Origin: Williamsia limnetica
Lineage (GTDB): Bacteria > Actinomycetota > Actinomycetes > Mycobacteriales > Mycobacteriaceae
Length of the DNA: 64,000 nucleotides
Assembly: GCF_003217475.1 (NCBI RefSeq)
Contig: NZ_QJSP01000022.1
Location: forward strand, 1-64,000
Direction: 5' to 3'
Below, piece by piece: positions 35,863-45,077 of the stretch. The translations under genes and the position numbers were made by a program. Below the pieces are notes generated by a model. It was not told the origin of the DNA. It was given only the letters and a program-made list of their open reading frames with translations, and did no database searches. Numbering within the stretch: position 1 is the stretch's first letter; each line of letters starts with the position of its first letter.

Positions 35863-36078
35863 ACTGTCACTCCTTGGTTCGCACTAGTTTCCCTCCACGA
35901 GTTTGGCCTCTCAACACGGATGAGTGAAGCGATACCGAAGAACGTCGCTGCCGACTGGCTGTAGTGACAGGTGCGGCAAACGGATTGTCGACGCATGCGT
36001 TCGTACTGGCTGAAATGCCAGTGGGCGGCGTGATCCACCTCGCATCTAATGGGTTGTGAGGCAACAGGAGGATGGAAC

Positions 36079-37599
36079 TTGAGCACACTGATTGATCTTG
36101 ACGCTGTCGAGGCGACCGCGGAATTGCAGACGCTGCCGCAATTCATCGGTGGTGAGATGGTCGAATCCGATGGCGACGACGTCATCGACACCGTCAACCC
36201 CTATAGCGGCAAAGTCTGGGCCCGAGTGTCCAATGCCACCGCGACCGATGTCGATAGAGCGGTCGTAGCGGCCCGTGCCGCATTCGACGGCGGATGGGGC
36301 CAATCGACGGGGCATACCCGCGCGACAATCATGCGCCGACTGGCGGTCCTGCTCTCTGAGAACGCCGAGCATCTCGCCCGCGTCGAGAGCAACGATAACG
36401 GCAAGCTCGTCCGTGAGACGCTGGCCGTCGCCCAGAATCTTCCGCGATGGTTCAACTACTATGCAGGATCTGCCGAGCGGATGTTCGGGTCAAGCGTGCC
36501 GGTAGCCAATCCCAACTATCTCGTCTACACACTCCGTGAGCCGATCGGCGTGGTCGCGGCGGTGGTGCCGTGGAATGCGCCCCTGATGCTGTTCACCATG
36601 AAGGTTGCGCCAGCCCTGGCGGCCGGGTGCACTTTGGTGGTCAAGACATCTGAGCAGACCAGTGCATCGGCGTTGGAGTTCGCGAAACTCGCAGCCGAGG
36701 CTGGCCTACCTGCCGGCGTCCTGAACATCATCACCGGTACCGGACAGACCACAGGCCGCGCACTCGTCGGACACCGCGGTGTTGACAAAGTGTCATTCAC
36801 CGGCTCGACCCGCGCCGGTGTCCAGGTGATGAAGGACGCTGCCGAGAACATCGCGCCGGTCACGCTGGAACTCGGCGGCAAATCGGCGAACATCGTGTTC
36901 GCCGACTCTGATCTGGATGCCGCCGCCAATGGCGTCGTTGCGAGCGTTTTTGCTGCCGCGGGCCAGATGTGCATCGCGGGAAGCCGTCTGCTGGTGGAAC
37001 GTCCCATCTTGGATGCGTTGGTGGACAAAGTTGTTGAGCGTGCAGGATCTATCAAGCAGGGTGACCCGTTTGATCCGGCCAGTGAGATGGGTCCACTGGC
37101 CACTGCGGAACAACTTGAGCGGGTACTGGGCATGCTCGACAACGCCAGGGCCGACGGCGCCACCTTGCGCTGCGGCGGGCGTCGATCTCAAGGAGCTGGC
37201 GTCGACGACGGATATTTCATTGAACCCACCGTATTCACCGACGTCAGCCAGGATATGCAGATCGCCAGGGAAGAGATCTTCGGGCCGGTCCTCGGCGTCT
37301 ACCCGTTTGATACCGAAGAACAGGCCATCGCAATGGCCAACGACACTGAATACGGTCTGGCGGGCGGGGTGTGGACCAACGACCTGGCCCGTGGCCATCG
37401 GATGGCGCGCGCAGTGCGTGCTGGGACCGTCTGGCTCAACAGCTACCGCGTCACCGATCCAGCGGTTCCGTTCGGTGGCATGGGCGCCAGCGGCATGGGC
37501 CGCGAGAACGGTGACGAGGCCGTTGACGCCTACACCGAAACCAAGGCGGTGTGGGTCGAGCTCAGTGGAGAGACCCGCGATCCGTTCAAGATGGGCTGA
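36079..37599 (+). CDS. NAD(P)-dependent aldehyde dehydrogenase
   Basis: A 506-residue aldehyde dehydrogenase. The catalytic Glu is in LELGGKSANIVF, the nucleophilic Cys in AAGQMCIAGSR, and FTGSTRAG is the cofactor segment. It oxidises an aldehyde to a carboxylic acid. TTG at 36079 was chosen because AGGAGG lies seven bases upstream; an ATG inside that stretch is out of frame. It heads a plus-strand set with a zinc alcohol dehydrogenase and a CoA transferase: alcohol to aldehyde to acid to CoA ester. Confidence 0.93.
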   Translation: MSTLIDLDAVEATAELQTLPQFIGGEMVESDGDDVIDTVNPYSGKVWARVSNATATDVDRAVVAARAAFDGGWGQSTGHTRATIMRRLAVLLSENAEHLARVESNDNGKLVRETLAVAQNLPRWFNYYAGSAERMFGSSVPVANPNYLVYTLREPIGVVAAVVPWNAPLMLFTMKVAPALAAGCTLVVKTSEQTSASALEFAKLAAEAGLPAGVLNIITGTGQTTGRALVGHRGVDKVSFTGSTRAGVQVMKDAAENIAPVTLELGGKSANIVFADSDLDAAANGVVASVFAAAGQMCIAGSRLLVERPILDALVDKVVERAGSIKQGDPFDPASEMGPLATAEQLERVLGMLDNARADGATLRCGGRRSQGAGVDDGYFIEPTVFTDVSQDMQIAREEIFGPVLGVYPFDTEEQAIAMANDTEYGLAGGVWTNDLARGHRMARAVRAGTVWLNSYRVTDPAVPFGGMGASGMGRENGDEAVDAYTETKAVWVELSGETRDPFKMG

Positions 37600-37650
37600 C
37601 TCGCCCCCAGCGTTCACAGCATTTGACCGACTATTCAGCAAGGACATCGA

Positions 37651-38811
37651 ATGACAACCATCAACGGGCGGGCCGCCGTCTTGGCCGACTACAACGAACC
37701 TTTCGTGACACGCGAGTTCCCGGTTCCGACACCAGAGCCCGGCGGCATTGTCGTCAAGATCGACGTCGCAACTGTCTGCGGATCCGATGTGCACGTCTGG
37801 CTGGGGCACCTCAAGGACACGACACCGATCACACCGCCGCTCATCCTCGGTCACGAGATGGTCGGTATCGTCGAAACCCTCGGCGACGGCGCTGAGTTCG
37901 ACAGCCTAGGTGAACGGATCGAGGTTGGCGACCGGATCGTGTGGGCCCACACCCCGTGCGGCCAATGCCGCGAATGCACCATCGAACGCCAGCCCCAACT
38001 GTGCAGCAAGCGGTACATCGCCTACCTGAACGATTGCTCTAAGCCGCCTTACTTCACCGGCTCATTTGCCGAATACAACTATGTCGTTCCGCGCGCCGGC
38101 CGATTGCGCGTCCCGGACGGGGTCCAGAGTAGGTGGGCGGCCGCCGGCAGTTGTGCGCTCCGCACTGTGATCAAGGGTGCTGAGGTGGCCGGCCCTATCG
38201 ACTTCACCGATTCGATAGTGATCCAGGGCGCAGGCCCGCTGGGGCTGTTCGCAACTGCTCTGCTGTCCACCCACAACCCGCGCCAGTTGGTTGTTGTCGG
38301 AGGCCCTGAGGATCGTCTGGCACTAGCCCGCGAATGGGGCGCCACCCACACGGTGTCGATCGCCGACTATCCGACCGCGACGGATCGGATAGAACGAGTT
38401 CAAGAGATCACCGGTGGCGGCGCCGATCTTGCGTTCGAGTATGCAGGTGCCCCCGGCGCCGTCGCCGAAGGCATCGAGCTGGTGCGGAGGAACGGTCGAT
38501 ATATTGTGATGGGGACGCTCGGCGGCGCGCCGCAATCGGTGGATGTTGCCAAAATCGCCCACCGTGGCATCCGCATCACCGGCTCGATGAGCGGTGAGAT
38601 CGGCAACTACAGAACCGCTTTGGAGTTCCTCGACAGGTTCTCGGAACGCTTTGATTGGGATCGGATGTTCGGCGCCTCGTACGGTCTCGACGATCTGGCC
38701 GAGGCGATGGACGCAATGGTGTCCATGCGCGAGATCAAGCCCGTGATCGTGCCAGGCATACGTTCCTCGGAGCCACAGCAGTCCGCCACCGCGTCCACGA
38801 GCGCACACTAG
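37651..38811 (+). CDS. Zinc-binding alcohol dehydrogenase (MDR)
   Basis: A 386-residue medium-chain dehydrogenase. Catalytic zinc residues are in VCGSDVHVW and GHEMVG. A lobe-zinc loop is reduced (HTPCGQCRECTIERQPQLC keeps four Cys). The Rossmann motif is QGAGPLGLFA. It probably oxidises a terpene alcohol to the aldehyde used by the preceding dehydrogenase. Gaps of 51 and 39 bp to its neighbours support one operon. The C-terminal 15 residues are Ser/Ala/Gln-rich and look like a disordered tail. Confidence 0.9.
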   Translation: MTTINGRAAVLADYNEPFVTREFPVPTPEPGGIVVKIDVATVCGSDVHVWLGHLKDTTPITPPLILGHEMVGIVETLGDGAEFDSLGERIEVGDRIVWAHTPCGQCRECTIERQPQLCSKRYIAYLNDCSKPPYFTGSFAEYNYVVPRAGRLRVPDGVQSRWAAAGSCALRTVIKGAEVAGPIDFTDSIVIQGAGPLGLFATALLSTHNPRQLVVVGGPEDRLALAREWGATHTVSIADYPTATDRIERVQEITGGGADLAFEYAGAPGAVAEGIELVRRNGRYIVMGTLGGAPQSVDVAKIAHRGIRITGSMSGEIGNYRTALEFLDRFSERFDWDRMFGASYGLDDLAEAMDAMVSMREIKPVIVPGIRSSEPQQSATASTSAH

Positions 38812-38850
38812 ACCGCACCGCCCAATTCTATTTCCCAGTAGGAGATCTCG

Positions 38851-40098
38851 ATGACTGATCCGCAAACGGTGTCCCCGGCCGACGAACAGGCGAGCGCCGC
38901 AGGCAAGGGTCCCTTGCGGGGCGTCAAGGTGGTCGAATTCGCCCAGGTCATCGCCGGACCGCTGGCCGGCACCCTGATGGCGGACCTCGGGGCAGAGGTG
39001 GTCCATGTCGAGGCGCCGCTGGTCGGAGACAACGCCCGGCACATGGGACCTGCAAAAGACGGGCACCATCTGTGGTGGAAAGTGCTGGGGCGCAACAAAA
39101 GATCGGTCACCTTGGACTTAGGCAACCCGGATGCTCGAAGTCTCACCGACAAACTCGTGCAGTGGGCTGATGTGGTGATCGTGACGTTCCGCAGTAGCAC
39201 CGTCAAACGGTTCGGGCTGGACTGGGCGACGGTGTCGACGACGAACCCGTCAGCGATCCTTCTGCAGATCTCGGGTTATGGTGCGAACACCAGTAACCGG
39301 GACGAGCCGGGATTCGGCAAGATGGGGGAGGCACGGAGCGGTCTTGTTCACCTGACCGGGTTTGAGGACGGAGCACCGATCCACACCGGATTCTCGCATG
39401 GGGATGCAACCACCGGATTGATGGGTGCCTTCGCTGTGTCCGCGGCGCTGGTCCGTCGAAATGCCTATCCCGAGCGGAAAGGGGAGTGGATCGACCTGGC
39501 ACTGTTCGAGACGCTCTTTCGCCTGGTCGAATGGCAGGTCATCATCCATGATCAGCTGGGTGCTGTACCGCAGCGGTCCGGCAACTCTCTGGCCGTCGCG
39601 CCGGCGGCGGTGATCAATACCTATCGAAGCGCTGACGACGAGTGGATAACCGTCACCTCAGGAACACTGCGTTCGGTACTGAACATCGTGCGGCTGCTTG
39701 GCCTGGACGAAGCGGAATACTCGACCAGAGAGGCTCAGCATGCCGGGCGTGGGTTTCTCGATCAGCAACTTGCAGTGTGGATATCCGAACGCAGCACATC
39801 TTGCGCGGTGGAGGCATTGCAGAGGGCGAAGGTCGTGGCCTCGAAGATCTACGACATCGAGGACATCTTCGCCGACCAGACGTACCGTGAGCGTGACGAC
39901 ATAGTCACCGTCACAGACGCTGATCTCGGAGATGTTCGTATGCAGGGGGTCATTCCCCACTTCGCTGTCAATCCAGGGGCAGTTTGGCGAACGGGAGCAG
40001 CTCTTGGCGAAGACAACGACTTGGTCTTCGGTGAATGGCTCGACCTCGACGACACCGAAATGGCCCGCCTGCACCAGGCAGGGGTGATCGGAGACTGA
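38851..40098 (+). CDS. Class III CoA transferase (CaiB/BaiF)
   Basis: A 415-residue family III CoA transferase. Recognisable parts are LRGVKVVEFAQVIAGPLAG, GAEVVHVEAP, the NKRSVTLDLGN segment and the C-terminal IPHFAVNPG. It would move CoA from a donor acyl-CoA to an acid, giving a CoA ester without ATP. The ATG has AGGAG upstream. After the alcohol and aldehyde dehydrogenases it completes activation of a terpenoid acid. It is convergent with the sensor kinase. Confidence 0.9.
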   Translation: MTDPQTVSPADEQASAAGKGPLRGVKVVEFAQVIAGPLAGTLMADLGAEVVHVEAPLVGDNARHMGPAKDGHHLWWKVLGRNKRSVTLDLGNPDARSLTDKLVQWADVVIVTFRSSTVKRFGLDWATVSTTNPSAILLQISGYGANTSNRDEPGFGKMGEARSGLVHLTGFEDGAPIHTGFSHGDATTGLMGAFAVSAALVRRNAYPERKGEWIDLALFETLFRLVEWQVIIHDQLGAVPQRSGNSLAVAPAAVINTYRSADDEWITVTSGTLRSVLNIVRLLGLDEAEYSTREAQHAGRGFLDQQLAVWISERSTSCAVEALQRAKVVASKIYDIEDIFADQTYRERDDIVTVTDADLGDVRMQGVIPHFAVNPGAVWRTGAALGEDNDLVFGEWLDLDDTEMARLHQAGVIGD

Positions 40099-40123
40099 TC
40101 GGACGGACCGTCGTGCACTGAAG

Positions 40124-41773
40124 TTACTCCGAGAGCGGCAGAATGACCTCGAATCGCATGAGTGGCGGCTCGTTTCGCGAAAGCCGCACTGATCCGCCGA
40201 ACTGACGGATCAACCGTCGGATCGCCGATAGCCCGTGGCCATCGGACCGGTTGGCGGAGGTTCCGAGGCCGTCGTCGATGACGGCAACCAGGAACCGGTG
40301 ATCGCCGGCGGGTTTCAAAACCACCGTCACCCGGCACGGACCCGCGTGTTTGGCCGCGTTGACCATCCCTTCCCTGGCCGCGCGTAGAGCCGCGTCGGCC
40401 ACTTGTGGGGCGATGTTCTCCAACGTGGGGAAGTCGGCGTCGTTGATCTCCAGCCGGATTGGGATCTGAAACTCTTCTTCGACCTGCGCTACCACGGATC
40501 TGAGTCGGTCGACCAGAAACTCCGACTCAGTGACAGTTAGATGGTCGATGGAGTCGCGCAGAGCCAGCTCGCTGCGTACGAGCAGTTCGCGGGCGCGGTT
40601 CACCGGCGCGGCTGCCGCGTCCGTGGCATCAAGATCTTCTGATAGCGACTGCAATGTCAACTTTGCGCTGAATAGGATCTGCGCCACGTGGTCATGCAGG
40701 TCGTCTGCAATTCGTTGACGTTCCTGGACCCTGGCCACGTGCGCTTTTCCAAGTTCGTATGACTCGGTGGCCCACGCGAGTGCGATGACGTTCGTGAGTC
40801 GCTGAATGGACCATTGTTCAGCTCTGGAGAAGGGCACGCCGGGGATGCGAAGAAGCGACAGTGTGGCCTGCCGTTTTCCACCGACAACGACCGGGACGTG
40901 TACGGCAGAAGCGCCGGCGTCGCCGACGCCGACCGGCCGGAGCAGTTGCAGCCAAATGCGGGGCCGATTTTGAGGCGCTTCGCGAACGAAGTCCTCAATC
41001 GCTTGATCCGGCACATCCGACTTGCACGAAAAAATGCGAGGACTCTGGTCGGAGGCGAACGAGATGGCCAGGGCAACGCACCCGGCAGCCTCCTGGTAGC
41101 GGCGAAGTGGCCCGGCCGCCACATGTTCGAGTGTCCTGCCCCCGGCGATGGAACTTGCGGTTTCAGCAACGATCTTGGACAGCGCTTCGCTCTTACGTAG
41201 CGCCGTTCGTCGTCGCACATGCTCGACCGCCGCTGCTACGAACGGGGCCAGCGTCTCCACCTGGGCAAGATTGGCGGGGATGAATCCAGAATGCCTGTTC
41301 GCTACGTGAAGGACTCCGTTGCTGACTCCCCCGGTCACCAACGGCGCGGTGAGAAGTTGGTCGATACCGAAGCCCCGCATCCACCCTTCGAAACCGGGAA
41401 TCTCACCGACCGCGTCGTTCGTGTAGTACGCCTGGCCGGTACTGATCACCCGGGCCGCTCCGCTGCGACGGTCCGTCGCATCCACCTGCGAGGAAGCAAC
41501 CATGTCCGCTGACGCGCCGAACGATCCCGGTACGAGCTGCAAGTAGCGTTTCGCGTCGGACCAAATCGCTATCCCAACGCTCTGCGCACCGACAATCGGG
41601 AGCAAGGCGTCTGAGATGCCCTGCACCACGTGATCGTACGTGCTGGCGTTCAAACCGACTTCCGCGAGAACTGCAGTCGCGCGGCGGAACTCGGGCAAGG
41701 GCACAAGTCGTTCCACCATGCCTCGAGCGGCGAACTCGTCGTCGGCCGGCATGTTCTCACCAACGGTCGCCAT
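40124..41773 (-). CDS. GAF-domain sensor histidine kinase (NarL-type partner)
   Basis: A 549-residue soluble-looking kinase. Two GAF-like regions fill about residues 50-350. The HisKA_3 phosphoacceptor is in ERQRIADDLHDHVAQ and the HATPase C-terminal domain has NAAKHAG and DDGLG. There is no membrane segment or signal peptide, so it should sense a cytoplasmic signal, perhaps the substrate or an intermediate. I chose ATG 41773, preceded by GTGAGGG; TTG at 41791 is possible. Its partner regulator is most likely 34218-34880. Confidence 0.9.
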   Translation of the reverse strand: MATVGENMPADDEFAARGMVERLVPLPEFRRATAVLAEVGLNASTYDHVVQGISDALLPIVGAQSVGIAIWSDAKRYLQLVPGSFGASADMVASSQVDATDRRSGAARVISTGQAYYTNDAVGEIPGFEGWMRGFGIDQLLTAPLVTGGVSNGVLHVANRHSGFIPANLAQVETLAPFVAAAVEHVRRRTALRKSEALSKIVAETASSIAGGRTLEHVAAGPLRRYQEAAGCVALAISFASDQSPRIFSCKSDVPDQAIEDFVREAPQNRPRIWLQLLRPVGVGDAGASAVHVPVVVGGKRQATLSLLRIPGVPFSRAEQWSIQRLTNVIALAWATESYELGKAHVARVQERQRIADDLHDHVAQILFSAKLTLQSLSEDLDATDAAAAPVNRARELLVRSELALRDSIDHLTVTESEFLVDRLRSVVAQVEEEFQIPIRLEINDADFPTLENIAPQVADAALRAAREGMVNAAKHAGPCRVTVVLKPAGDHRFLVAVIDDGLGTSANRSDGHGLSAIRRLIRQFGGSVRLSRNEPPLMRFEVILPLSE

Positions 41774-42000
41774 GGCAACCCTCACCGACAATCATCGGCC
41801 TGGTTTCGAGTAATAGTCCATCTGCTTGATGGTAGTCAGCGTGCTGTCGAGGGTGGCGGTTTCCTCGTCGTAGTAACAAAGGCTGGCGATAGTGTCAGCT
41901 GGTCAGTGACGTTGCGGCGGAACTATCGTCGTAAGCAATGGCGGTCACCGACCTTGTGTCGGGACCTGTGACACGTTACGAGCTCAGCGAGGTAGTGGAG

Positions 42001-42528
42001 ATGCACACCAATTCCGAACCGACTGTCAACCACATTACCAAGGAACACGCGGAGTTCTCATCTGAAGAACTACGCGCGGTGATGGGCAACTTTGTCTCGG
42101 GCATCGTGGTCGTCAGTGCGATGAGTTCGCAGGGGCCTGTCGGATTCACCTGCCAGTCCTTCTCGTCGTTGTCCCTCGAGCCCGCGCTGGTCTCTTTCAG
42201 CCCTGCGCGGACCTCCTCAACCTGGCCGCAGATCCGGGGATTGCGGAGTTTCTGCGTCAACGTCCTCGCCGCAGAACAAGAAGCGCTGAGCAACCAGTTC
42301 GCGAAATCGGGCACTGACAAGTTCGCCGGCGTGCAGTGGCGACCGGCGACAACCGGGGCGCCGATGCTTGCCGGGTCGCTCGCGTGGATTGTCTGCGAAC
42401 TGTGGGCGGAGTATGACGGCGGTGACCACACGATGGTGGTCGGAAAAGTTGTGGAAATGGAGGCGGCTCAGGGTGGTTCAGCTCTGACCTTCCATCGTGG
42501 AAGGTACGGCGTCACCGCGGGCAATTGA
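42001..42528 (+). CDS. Flavin reductase domain protein
   Basis: A 175-residue flavin reductase. MGNFVSGIVVVSAM, GFTCQSFSSLSLEPALVSF and YDGGDHTMVVGKV are the family blocks. It would supply reduced flavin to a two-component monooxygenase. I chose ATG 42001 with GAGG upstream. It lies about 2.5 kb before the second LimB-like enzyme at 45078, so it may serve that one, while 11698 serves the other; this pairing is inferred. A hairpin-rich gap follows. Confidence 0.9.
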   Translation: MHTNSEPTVNHITKEHAEFSSEELRAVMGNFVSGIVVVSAMSSQGPVGFTCQSFSSLSLEPALVSFSPARTSSTWPQIRGLRSFCVNVLAAEQEALSNQFAKSGTDKFAGVQWRPATTGAPMLAGSLAWIVCELWAEYDGGDHTMVVGKVVEMEAAQGGSALTFHRGRYGVTAGN

Positions 42529-42884
42529 ATTCGTATGAAATTAGTGCGGCGGCGGTGCACCGGAGGCGCCGCCGCTGCGTCAACTCGCCACCGTGAATGT
42601 TCAGACGGGACGACCTCGGAGGGTTGGTCGCGGGGTTGCACGAAGTGGCTCTCGCCAGGGCACGTACTCCGTGCAGAGATTTGATCTCCAGCGGCTTCCA
42701 GGCGAGCGTGATCCTACTGTTGAACTTCTGTGCCCGAGACGGTCAGGTCAGCCCGATCGAGGGCGCGGGGACTGCCCTCGATCGGGCGCGCACGCACATG
42801 CTGCGCGCGCAGGCCACAAGCCCGATCGTATCGGGCGTCCGCCAGCGGTCGCCGAAAGCTAGTCCGGCTCCACTGATGGTGGTA
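42529..42884. repeat. Gap with a cluster of hairpins
   Basis: No gene is supported. Three inverted repeats are clear. GCGGCGGCG at 42546-42554 pairs with 42567-42575. GCCCGATCGAGGGC at 42751-42764 pairs exactly with 42774-42787. GCCCGAT at 42820-42826 pairs with ATCGGGC at 42830-42836, repeating the outer arms of the second. They lie between the convergent flavin reductase and SDR genes and probably act as terminators; the shared arm sequence is unusual. Confidence 0.6.
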
Positions 42885-43715
42885 CTACCCCTTGATGTCT
42901 GCCCCAAGGTCGACGGGCAGGGGAACCCCTGTGATGTAGCGTCCTTCGTCGGAGGCAAGGAAGACGATCGCGTTGGAGATGTCCACCGGTTCGACCCACG
43001 CGACCGGCATCGTGTGCATGGCCATCGACGGACCCTTGATGTCGTCGACGGTCGGGTTCTCCACATCGGGGGCGAACAATTTGTACACGTAGTCGTTCAT
43101 CAACATAGGGGTGTTGACCTGGGTCGGGTGAATGCTGTTGACGCGGATCATATCCGGTCCCAACTCCAAGGCCATCGCTCGCATCAGCCCAACCAGACCA
43201 TGTTTCGCCGAGACGTAGTGTGCGAGACCTCCGATGGCGTGCAGACCCGCCGCGGAACTGGTGATCGTGATCGAACCACCCCCCTGCTTCTGGAGGTGGG
43301 GGACCGCTACTTTGCAGGTGTTCCACACGCCGGTCAGGTTGACGTCGAGCATCTGCTGCCAATTCTCGCGCGAAAGGCTCTGCACAGGGCCGTACCCGGA
43401 GATCCCTGCGTTGGCGACGACGATGTCGAGGTGGCCGAGTTCCGCGACTCCATCAGCGACCACCTGTTTGAGATGCTCGTCGTCGCGGACGTCGGCCTTG
43501 ACCGCGATGATGCGACGATCCAGGGCCTCGACCAGGGACGCTGTTTCTTCGAGGTCCGCTTCGGTGCCCATGGGATAACCGACGGTCTCGAGTTGGTCGC
43601 AGATGTCGACGGCGATAATGTCGGCTCCTTCTTCGGCCAGTCGGATCGCATGGCTGCGGCCCTGACCGCGTGCCGCTCCGGATACGAATGCGACTTTGTT
43701 TTCTAGGCGTCCCAC
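42885..43715 (-). CDS. Mycofactocin-coupled SDR, carveol dehydrogenase-like
   Basis: A 276-residue SDR with SGAARGQGRSHA, the insert YPMGTEADLEET, ANAGIS, SSAAGLH, YVSAKHG and PVDLG. It is close to 8508 and 15695. HPTQVNTPMLMND and PVAWVEPVDISNA match the carveol dehydrogenase type. The GTG start has AAGGAG seven bases upstream. It is divergent from the quinone-oxidoreductase-like gene. Likely role: oxidation of a monoterpene alcohol or diol such as that made by one of the LimA enzymes. Confidence 0.9.
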   Translation of the reverse strand: MGRLENKVAFVSGAARGQGRSHAIRLAEEGADIIAVDICDQLETVGYPMGTEADLEETASLVEALDRRIIAVKADVRDDEHLKQVVADGVAELGHLDIVVANAGISGYGPVQSLSRENWQQMLDVNLTGVWNTCKVAVPHLQKQGGGSITITSSAAGLHAIGGLAHYVSAKHGLVGLMRAMALELGPDMIRVNSIHPTQVNTPMLMNDYVYKLFAPDVENPTVDDIKGPSMAMHTMPVAWVEPVDISNAIVFLASDEGRYITGVPLPVDLGADIKG

Positions 43716-43931
43716 TGTTTTCTCCTTGCTCGTGACCTGCTCACGTCCATGTGGAGGGAGCGTGTACTGCCGACCTGCGCCGGGCATCCTGTGATGGACA
43801 CTACGCACGGGCGAGCCGGGCGAACAACTGGCGGAACTGACAGCTGGACAGTGACTTTCGAGTCGTGCGAGGGTCGACTGCCGAACCTTCCGCGCACGGC
43901 GGTAGGGCAGCGAGAGCCTGAGGTGCTATCC

Positions 43932-44912
43932 ATGAAAGCAGTAGTGTTCGACGCATACGGTTCGGCAGATCGCCTCGGCGCCGCCGAGGTGCCGGACCCG
44001 GCGGAGCGATCCGGATGGGTCACCGTCGAGCTGCGCGCCAGCGCGCTGAACTGGCACGACGTGCTTGTGCGGCAGGGGCGATATGGGTCGCCGCTACCAC
44101 ACGTACCCGGTGCGGACGGAGCCGGAGTCCGGGTCGACACCGGCGAGCCCGTTGTCATCTTGCCCTCGCTGTTTTGGGGTACTGATCCCGCGGCCCCGGG
44201 GCCGGACTTCGAAATACTGGGGGACCGGACCCGGGGAACCTACGCAGAACTCGTGTCAGTACCCGCCGAGTGCCTTGCGCCCAAACCCTCCGGCTACAGC
44301 TGGGCACAGGCCGCGGCACTGCCTCTCGTTGGTGTTACGACCTATCGAGCCTTGTCGACACGCGGACAACTCCGTCCAGGTGAGAGTGTGTTGGTCATCG
44401 GCGCCGGTGGAGGCATTGCTACGTCCGCACTCGCGATGGCCCGCGCGCTGGGGGCGAACGTGTGGGTTACGGCATCGAATCAGCAGAAGCTGGACCGGGC
44501 AGTGGCCTCCGGTGCGGAGGGAGGTGTCATCCATTCCGGTCCCCAGTGGGACGGCGACGCCAAAGCTCTCTCACCTAGCGGGAGAGGCTTCGATCTGGTC
44601 CTCGATGCAGTCGGTCTCTGGGACAGGTCAGTGCAGACTCTTCGCCCGGGGGGACGTGTGGTCGTCTTGGGCGCCAACGTGGCGTCTACGGCGACACTCG
44701 ATATCAGGCACTTCTTCTTCGGTCAGTTCGACATCCGCGGTACGACGATGGGCAGCCCCGCAGACTTGGCCGGCCTGCTGCGTCTTATCGACGGCGGCAC
44801 TCTTCCACCGCCTGTGATCGACACCGAGTTCGACCTCGCCGATGCCGCCGACGCGCACCAGCATCTCGAAGCCGGCACTGGGGTAGGAAAAGTGGTGTTG
44901 ACGATGAACTGA
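43932..44912 (+). CDS. Quinone oxidoreductase-like MDR dehydrogenase
   Basis: A 326-residue medium-chain reductase without the zinc-ligand set, so of the quinone oxidoreductase or enone reductase type. The cofactor motif is GAGGGIATSAL in the second half, and the N-terminal LRASALNWHDVLVR is typical. It uses NADPH to reduce an activated double bond or quinone. The ATG at 43932 starts the usual MKAVVFDAYG sequence. In a terpene cluster, reduction of a carvone-like enone is possible. It precedes the second LimB gene by 165 bp. Confidence 0.85.
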   Translation: MKAVVFDAYGSADRLGAAEVPDPAERSGWVTVELRASALNWHDVLVRQGRYGSPLPHVPGADGAGVRVDTGEPVVILPSLFWGTDPAAPGPDFEILGDRTRGTYAELVSVPAECLAPKPSGYSWAQAAALPLVGVTTYRALSTRGQLRPGESVLVIGAGGGIATSALAMARALGANVWVTASNQQKLDRAVASGAEGGVIHSGPQWDGDAKALSPSGRGFDLVLDAVGLWDRSVQTLRPGGRVVVLGANVASTATLDIRHFFFGQFDIRGTTMGSPADLAGLLRLIDGGTLPPPVIDTEFDLADAADAHQHLEAGTGVGKVVLTMN

Positions 44913-45077
44913 TCCTGTCACCCGTCCCGTCAGCCATGCGCCGCAGCGCACTAACTCATATGTCAGTGGTGGCGATCACAAGTTCGTAGTGTCATAGAAC
45001 GAAGTAATTCGGCGGGCCCGACGGCAAACACCTGTCGCCACGGCGAGCCAGAACAGACATGAAAGGTTGCTCCCCAA

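Noticed and set aside
42529-42884. CRISPR-like repeat array
   Set aside because: The repeats are inverted, of different lengths and only three; there are no spacers of constant size and no cas genes.
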